NCBI GenBank assembly: GCA_041490205.1
Contig: JBGPSQ010000092.1
Location: forward strand, 1-10,429
Direction: 5' to 3'
Source of the DNA: DATDDB01 sp041490205
GTDB taxonomy: Bacteria; Pseudomonadota; Gammaproteobacteria; Burkholderiales; Gallionellaceae
DNA length: 10,429 nucleotides
Part shown: positions 6,619 to 10,429 of the stretch, one piece after another
Numbering within the stretch: position 1 is the first letter of the stretch
Layout: each line of letters starts with the position of its first letter
The notes under the pieces: model-generated
What the model was told of the DNA's origin: nothing
The model's database searches: none
Seen by the model: only the letters and a program-made list of their open reading frames with translations
Position numbers and translations under genes: made by a program

Positions 6619-7011
6619 GGTTGTTCTCCTTTTTTGTCGATCGGGTCAATCGGCTGAAATGACCGCTATCGAATTGCGAACGCCATTTTGTTTACGGGGT
6701 GGATGGGTTGATATAGAACAAACCTTCCGGATAGAAGATTGTTCTCCAACACATTCAACGAGAGGACGCCGGTGGGCGATTGGGGAGGCTGGCTACCACG
6801 CAGTGTGCATGGTTCAGCGTTTGCCACTGCAAGATACAGGCTGATGCCAACCCGGCAACCGCCGCGCCGCCGGTAACGCTTACTTCAGAACAAAGTGGCT
6901 ACGAAAATTATACAAGCTGGAACAATCAGGTCAAGTAAGGTATAGGCTGTAGTCGCCAACTGCTGGCGGCGCGCCGTACCAGTGCCCAAGAACCAAGACC
7001 CAAGACCTCAT

Positions 7012-7037
7012 GCCGGTGCGAATGGGTTCGCACCGGC
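7012..7037. other. Perfect 11-bp hairpin upstream of the terminator
   Basis: Arms gccggtgcgaa (7012-7022) and ttcgcaccggc (7027-7037) pair fully around a 4-nt loop. It lies one base before the terminator stem at 7039, so on the plus strand the two would be adjacent hairpins of one RNA. Its role is unknown. Confidence 0.65.
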
Positions 7038-7038
7038 C

Positions 7039-7073
7039 AAGGGGCGCCATGCGTTTTGCCGGAGCCCCTTTTT
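7039..7073 (+). terminator. Rho-independent terminator without an obvious upstream plus-strand gene
   Basis: The stem pairs aaggggcgcc (7039-7048) with ggagcccctt (7061-7070), with one internal mismatch and a 12-nt loop. It merges into a run of five T at 7069-7073, the expected form of an intrinsic terminator on the plus strand. The gene to the left is on the minus strand, so this would end a non-coding transcript or attenuate a leader of the operon starting at 7250. Confidence 0.65.
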
Positions 7074-7125
7074 CTGAGCTGCAACTGGAAAACATTCCAT
7101 TATGTACTTTTTATTGAAAGAAAGT

Positions 7126-7145
7126 AACTATCTAGGAAGATAGTT
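7126..7145. promoter_or_regulatory. Inverted repeat, possible operator
   Basis: Arms aactatct (7126-7133) and agatagtt (7138-7145) form a perfect 8-bp palindrome with a 4-nt spacer (agga). It touches the possible -35 element at 7144. The geometry would suit a dimeric repressor, but no regulator gene is visible nearby. Confidence 0.35.
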
Positions 7146-7172
7146 GACTTGCGGGCTGCTTTAAACTCAAAT
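7144..7172 (+). promoter_or_regulatory. Weak candidate sigma-70 promoter for the four-gene operon
   Basis: TTGACT at 7144-7149 matches the -35 consensus at five of six positions. After a 17-nt spacer, TCAAAT at 7167-7172 matches the -10 consensus at four of six. It lies about 78 nt before the ATG at 7250 and after the terminator at 7073. Such matches occur by chance, so this is tentative. Confidence 0.3.
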
Positions 7173-7249
7173 CGCGAATCGCCGGTTTGCACCTTGTGCT
7201 TGTGCGACAGCCACACAAATTAAAACAGATCGCGGGGAAAACGAAAATA

Positions 7250-8068
7250 ATGAATCAGCGGAAATTTACAGTAATCAGTTGGTCCAACAAGGCCTATAAA
7301 TCACTGGCAAAAGGATTGGAGGCTGATTGCAAAAGGTTGGGATACCCTTTCCACTTATATGAGATCGAGCGGGACTTTCCATCGCTCATCTCTGCATGGT
7401 GCAATCATCCGCGCATTATCCAGCGGGGGGTGCAGGATTTCGGCACGGTGTTATTCCTGGATGTGGAATGCAGGATAGTAAAGCCGCTTCCCGCGCACTG
7501 GAAAGCGCCACTCGTTTCCATCAGGAACCCGCGGCAGCATTTCTGGATCAAGTACAACACCGGCACCGTGATGGCGGACGAGACGTGCCTGCCATGGCTG
7601 GCCGCGTGGGTGAACATCATGGAAAAATGGGACATGGGCAACCTTCCCAAGGATGCCTATGTTTACTGGCCCAACGACATCTGCGATGAGCTGGCGTTCA
7701 ATGCGGCCATCACGGCCTTCGGGGTGGAGCCGGTGACGCCCCTGCTGGAATACTCCGACCGCAGCGCCAAGGCCGAGTTGGCGCGCGGGCTGTGGCAGAA
7801 CGAGCATACCATCATCCAGCATCCGACCATACACCACTGGCCGAAGGAAAAAGACCCGGTGGAATGCAAAAAATTGTTCTGGCAAAACTTTCCCGGCGAT
7901 CCCGGCGCGATACACGTATCCATGCAATCGGGCGGAGCGGACGTCCGGCAACAGAACGGATGGGTGTTTGATCCGCACGAAAAGGTATATGGCCCGGAAG
8001 AATATTTCGATTTGCACAAGAGACCCTGGAGCGAGGTGGCGGTAGAGCTGACTTCCGCGCAACGCTGA
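7250..8068 (+). CDS. Putative GT-A-fold glycosyltransferase
   Basis: A 272-residue protein without signal peptide or membrane helix, with features of small GT-A sugar transferases. The N-terminal strand KFTVISWSN is followed by a nucleotide-binding half ending in TVLFLDVECRIVKPLP, where D71-V-E73 occupies the place of the metal-binding DxD. N103-T-G105 and D146-E147 (DELAFNAA) recall the NxG and D-E/Q acceptor-site motifs of GT8-like enzymes, and a late histidine lies in IHVSMQ (H222). Donor sugar and acceptor are not predictable. The frame is open upstream to a TTG at 7187, but the ATG at 7250 gives a natural N-terminus and has a GGGGA at 7234-7238, rather distant. It is the first gene of the tight four-gene operon, so a lipid or lipid-linked acceptor is plausible by context. 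Family call is moderate; fold call is better than function. Confidence 0.68.
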   Translation: MNQRKFTVISWSNKAYKSLAKGLEADCKRLGYPFHLYEIERDFPSLISAWCNHPRIIQRGVQDFGTVLFLDVECRIVKPLPAHWKAPLVSIRNPRQHFWIKYNTGTVMADETCLPWLAAWVNIMEKWDMGNLPKDAYVYWPNDICDELAFNAAITAFGVEPVTPLLEYSDRSAKAELARGLWQNEHTIIQHPTIHHWPKEKDPVECKKLFWQNFPGDPGAIHVSMQSGGADVRQQNGWVFDPHEKVYGPEEYFDLHKRPWSEVAVELTSAQR

Positions 8069-8070
8069 GT

Positions 8071-8075
8071 GGAGG
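8071..8075 (+). promoter_or_regulatory. Ribosome binding site choosing ATG 8084
   Basis: GGAGG followed by 8 nt and ATG. A GTG at 8069 is in frame but overlaps this site, so it is not the start. Confidence 0.7.
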
Positions 8076-8083
8076 CGGGCAAT

Positions 8084-8818
8084 ATGAGCGAACCATTCGG
8101 CCTCGCAAGCAGGTTGTTTGCCTGGGGGGCGCATATCTTCACGGCCACGGGCATGATAGTCGGGTTCAAGGCGCTGGAATCGGCCTATCTCGCCAAGCCC
8201 TATGAAACCATTTTCTGGCTGCTTTTGACCGTCGCGATAGACGGCATTGATGGAACCATTGCGCGCAAGGCGCGCGTGACCGAGGTGTTGCCCAGGATCG
8301 ACGGGCACATGATCGACTTCGTGGTGGATTTTGCGAATTTCGTCATCATTCCCTGCGTGATTTTCTACCAGATGAAAATGGTGCCGCAGCCCGTGCTCTT
8401 CCCGTGCGTGGCGGCTATTCTCTATGCTTCGCTCTACCACTATGGGAATAAGGCGCAAGTTACGCAGGATCTCCATTTTCTCGGATTTCCGGCCTGGTGG
8501 AACCTCGTTATTTATTACCTGTTCATTCTCGACCTGGGGCAGTGGGCCAATCTTGCCATTACCGTGGGCGTCATCATTCTGCATTTCCTGCCCGTGAAAT
8601 TCATTTATGTTTCGCGCATGGTCCGGAACAGAATTCCTGCGGCAATCGCGCTGGCCGTATTGTTCGCTTCCAATGCCGTGATACTGGCGCAGCATCCGGA
8701 TGCTGGCGCGGGGATCAAGATTGTTGCCGTGATCGCGCTGGTTTTCCTGGCGGCGCTCGGCAGCGTGGAGCGCGAGCTGATCCCGCCCGGGCTGTTCCGC
8801 AAAGGGAGGGCAGATTGA
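8084..8818 (+). CDS. CDP-alcohol phosphatidyltransferase, phosphatidylcholine-synthase (Pcs)-like
   Basis: A 244-residue polytopic membrane enzyme. The CDP-alcohol phosphotransferase motif is complete: D53-G54, then D56-G57-x2-A60-R61-x12-G74-x3-D78-x3-D82. The 12-residue spacer before the glycine is the variant known from bacterial phosphatidylcholine synthases (ordinary members have about eight). The surrounding text RVTEVLPRIDGHMIDFVVDF also resembles Pcs. Pcs condenses CDP-diacylglycerol with choline, releasing CMP. Here the alcohol could be choline or another head group, and that is not decided by the motif. About seven hydrophobic segments are visible. The start at 8084 is set by GGAGG at 8071-8075. 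The stop overlaps the next gene's TTG start (TTGA at 8815-8818), indicating coupled translation within the operon. The size fits the Pcs family. Confidence 0.87.
   Translation: MSEPFGLASRLFAWGAHIFTATGMIVGFKALESAYLAKPYETIFWLLLTVAIDGIDGTIARKARVTEVLPRIDGHMIDFVVDFANFVIIPCVIFYQMKMVPQPVLFPCVAAILYASLYHYGNKAQVTQDLHFLGFPAWWNLVIYYLFILDLGQWANLAITVGVIILHFLPVKFIYVSRMVRNRIPAAIALAVLFASNAVILAQHPDAGAGIKIVAVIALVFLAALGSVERELIPPGLFRKGRAD
8804..8810 (+). promoter_or_regulatory. Ribosome binding site supporting a TTG start at 8815
   Basis: GGGAGGG lies 4 nt (6 nt from its GGGAG core) before TTG at 8815, inside the end of the upstream gene. No in-frame ATG gives a complete Rossmann N-terminus. Confidence 0.65.
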
Positions 8819-9837
8819 AGGCCAGGCTCAGACTGGCGGTGGCGGGCACGGGCATGATGGCGCGCATGCGGGTGCGCGCGTTCCTGGAGACGGGCAAGGC
8901 GCAACTGGTTGGCGTGGCATCGCGGAGCGAGGAGCGGGCGAGGCAGTTTGCGCAAGAGTGGGGCTGCGATTTCAGCACGGCGGATTACAAGGCGCTTGCG
9001 CGCTGCCAGCCGGATGCCATTCTGGTCGAAACGCCCCATCATGCGCAGGGCGAAATCGTGAGCTGGGCGCTGGCGCAAGACAAGCATGTGCTCATCGGGA
9101 GCTGCATGGCGGCCACCGTGCGCGAGGCGGGGCGCATCCTGCGCCTGGCGCGGGAGCGCAACCTGGTTGTCGAGAGTGGGTTCGAGGCGCGCTATAAGGA
9201 GGTCTGGAAGCAGGCCCGGCACATGATTCAAGCGGGAGAAATCGGCGAGCCATGCGCGGTGCAGGCCATCGCCTGCTGGGGGGCGAATGCGGATTCCTGG
9301 TATTACTCGCAGGCGGAAAGCGGCGGCATGCCCATTACGCACATGACCTATGCATTTCTCAATCCGCTCACCTGGATATTCGGGATGCCGCGCAGCGTCA
9401 AGGCGCACGCGAACGCAAAGGGCGAGCAAAGGCCGGGCATGGTGGATGAAGTCACCTGTGCCGCCGTTCTTGAGTATGGCAATAACATGCCCTGCAATTT
9501 GCTGGCGAGTTATATCAAGCACGCGCAAGCGCCGGACTGGAAGCTGTACATCCATGGCACGGGCGGCGCGCTGGAATTGCATCCGGGGGAATTCGGGGGC
9601 GGCGAGCTGATCCATTACGCGCGCTCGAACAAGACCAGGCACATTAAATTCGAGCACGCGCCCGATCCGTTCCGGGTACAGGCGGATGCATTCATACAGG
9701 CCGCATGCGGCGGGCGCAACCTGTTGCAGAACCTGCCCGCGCAGGGCATGGAGGATGTGCAGATCGCATCGGCGGTGGCAAGGTCGGCAAAAACCAGGAG
9801 AACCGTGCTGCTTGGCGCGCCGGGGAGAGGAGAGTAA
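8815..9837 (+). CDS. Gfo/Idh/MocA-family oxidoreductase-like protein lacking the EKP motif
   Basis: A 340-residue cytoplasmic protein. The N-terminal Rossmann domain starts KARLRLAVAGTGMMARM, with the dinucleotide motif G11-x-G13-x2-A16, and a C-terminal Gfo/Idh/MocA alpha/beta domain follows from about 124. The family usually has EKP after KHVL, with the catalytic lysine; here the text is KHVLIGSC, so G95-S96-C97 replaces it. The later D...H pair of the family is also not conserved: SGGMPITHMTYAF has T175 and Y179 in the expected places. It may therefore use other residues, have a different reaction, or bind a ligand without oxidising it. The TTG start is chosen because it begins just before the Rossmann strand, has a ribosome site, and overlaps the previous stop by 4 nt. 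The next gene begins immediately after its stop. Substrate unknown; a sugar, inositol or head-group alcohol would suit the context. Confidence 0.83.
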   Translation: MKARLRLAVAGTGMMARMRVRAFLETGKAQLVGVASRSEERARQFAQEWGCDFSTADYKALARCQPDAILVETPHHAQGEIVSWALAQDKHVLIGSCMAATVREAGRILRLARERNLVVESGFEARYKEVWKQARHMIQAGEIGEPCAVQAIACWGANADSWYYSQAESGGMPITHMTYAFLNPLTWIFGMPRSVKAHANAKGEQRPGMVDEVTCAAVLEYGNNMPCNLLASYIKHAQAPDWKLYIHGTGGALELHPGEFGGGELIHYARSNKTRHIKFEHAPDPFRVQADAFIQAACGGRNLLQNLPAQGMEDVQIASAVARSAKTRRTVLLGAPGRGE

Positions 9838-10429
9838 ATGCTCATGCAAGCCGGGAAGAAATCGTTTCACAGCGTGGCCGTGCCGGACCCACACATCGCG
9901 CGGCGCAAGGCCATGCTCGCAAGGCACCCGAATATCCGCGAACTCATCGGCCCCAATCCGAATTCGTTTTTGCTGATCGCCGCGCTGGTGGCGGCGCAGC
10001 TCTGCGCTGCATGGTGGCTGCGCGGCCAGCACTGGTTCGTCATCCTGCTCGCGGCTTTTTTTGCGGGCGCGTATGCCACGGCGTCCCTCTATGCGCTGAT
10101 CCATGACACATCGCACAACCTGGTTTTCAGGAAAAAGGCGATGAACCGGCTGGCGGCCATCTTCGCAAATGTGCCGCTGGTCAGCGTGAGCGCGGAGACT
10201 TTCCGCAGATACCACGGCCATCATCATTCCAGGATGGGCGATTACCGCATGGACGTGGGCATTCCGTCGGAGTGGGAAGCGGGATGGGTGGGCAACAGCG
10301 CGTGGCGAAAGGCGGTGTGGCTGGCCTTCTTCATTATTTTCCAACTGGGCCGGACAAAAAAATACCCGGAAAACCGTCCGTTCCTGGATGGATGGATGAT
10401 CCTGAATTTCGCCGTCATGCTGCTGGCGG
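9838..10429 (+). CDS. Membrane fatty-acid/sphingolipid desaturase, dihydroceramide delta-4 desaturase (DES1)-like (5' part)
   Basis: The first 197 residues of a membrane di-iron desaturase, cut by the window edge. The text strongly recalls eukaryotic sphingolipid delta-4 desaturase. The N-terminal PDPHIARRKAMLARHPNIRE followed by LIGPNPN matches the DES N-terminal (PH.xRRk.IL..P.Ik.l..P.PN) motif. Histidine box 1 is H89-D-T-S-H93 (HxxxH) followed by N94. Box 2 is YHGHHH (H126, H129, H130; HxxHH) within FRRYHGHHHSRMGDYRMDVGIPSEWE, parallel to the DES1 box-2 region and its following D.D.P..E text. The third box lies beyond the window. Hydrophobic segments run at about 44-60 and 66-88. AGGAG at 9828-9832 lies 5 nt before ATG 9838, directly after the previous stop. 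The substrate could be a sphingoid base, ceramide or acyl lipid; dihydroceramide desaturation is inferred only from similarity. Confidence 0.85.
   Translation, partial: MLMQAGKKSFHSVAVPDPHIARRKAMLARHPNIRELIGPNPNSFLLIAALVAAQLCAAWWLRGQHWFVILLAAFFAGAYATASLYALIHDTSHNLVFRKKAMNRLAAIFANVPLVSVSAETFRRYHGHHHSRMGDYRMDVGIPSEWEAGWVGNSAWRKAVWLAFFIIFQLGRTKKYPENRPFLDGWMILNFAVMLLA

Larger units (their letters stand above)
6619..7249. other. Gene-poor stretch of about 630 bp between divergent transcription units
   Basis: No frame here looks like a real protein: those present are short, lack family signatures and have no convincing ribosome sites. The stretch should hold the promoter of the minus-strand exported protein (left end) and of the lipid operon (right end). 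It contains a spaced inverted repeat (agaacaa at 6715-6721, ttgttct at 6739-6745), three tandem copies of a ccaaga[ac] heptamer at 6986-7006, two strong hairpins at 7012-7073 and a short palindrome at 7126-7145. It may be a junction between the conserved chromosomal block and an acquired operon. Confidence 0.6.

Noticed and set aside
7187..7249. A TTG start at 7187 for the glycosyltransferase gene
   Set aside because: The extra 21 residues (many Lys, Gln and His) add nothing recognisable, and the strand beginning at the ATG at 7250 is a natural GT-A N-terminus.
7451..8695. A 414-residue minus-strand open frame opposite the glycosyltransferase and Pcs-like genes
   Set aside because: Same low-complexity antisense character. 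The plus-strand genes have recognisable motifs.
8605..10344. A very long minus-strand open frame (579 residues) opposite the Gfo/Idh and desaturase genes
   Set aside because: Its translation is rich in Arg, His and Pro with no family signature, and it lies antisense to two genes with clear motifs and ribosome sites. High GC at third positions explains the lack of stops.

Overview
The window looks like the chromosome of a GC-rich proteobacterium, most likely a betaproteobacterium of the Nitrosomonadales type. This is inferred from overall protein character and gene company (a sucD end followed by a TerC-family gene and a DUF3025 gene, plus DUF1161 and stomatin/NfeD genes). No marker gene is present that would fix the taxonomy. 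I see no rRNA, tRNA, CRISPR array, transposase or phage gene.

Layout. (1) Positions 1-1902, plus strand: the 3' end of sucD (TCA cycle), a TerC/YjbE-type membrane protein starting 3 nt later, and a DUF3025 protein. They are closely spaced and probably co-transcribed. (2) 2023-2796, plus strand: a stand-alone diiron protein of the ODP/flavodiiron metallo-beta-lactamase fold. It converges on a minus-strand block, with a 14-bp perfect hairpin between them. (3) 6618 down to 2863, minus strand: a small exported protein, an NfeD/ClpP-class membrane serine protease, a stomatin-like slipin (its classic partner), an exported DUF1161 protein and an SRPBCC-fold protein. A MITE-like palindromic repeat lies between the protease and slipin genes. 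(4) 6619-7249: about 630 bp without a convincing gene. It holds two strong hairpins, the second a good Rho-independent terminator with no plus-strand ORF in front of it, and an inverted repeat beside a possible promoter. (5) 7250 to the window end, plus strand: a tight four-gene operon encoding a GT-A-like glycosyltransferase, a phosphatidylcholine-synthase-like CDP-alcohol phosphotransferase, a divergent Gfo/Idh/MocA protein and a fatty-acid/sphingolipid desaturase resembling eukaryotic dihydroceramide delta-4 desaturase. The last gene runs off the end.

The most interesting part is region 5. The four genes are spaced 15 nt, -4 nt and 0 nt apart, which suggests one pathway. Read together (inference), they could build a modified polar lipid: a CDP-activated lipid joined to a head-group alcohol, a sugar transferred to it, an NAD-type oxidoreductase or binding protein acting on the head group, and an acyl or sphingoid chain desaturated. 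No head-group or backbone gene is visible in the window, so the actual lipid cannot be named. The second notable unit is the NfeD-slipin pair. The slipin keeps, near its C-terminus, a hydrophobic segment like the one cut by the archaeal homologous protease.
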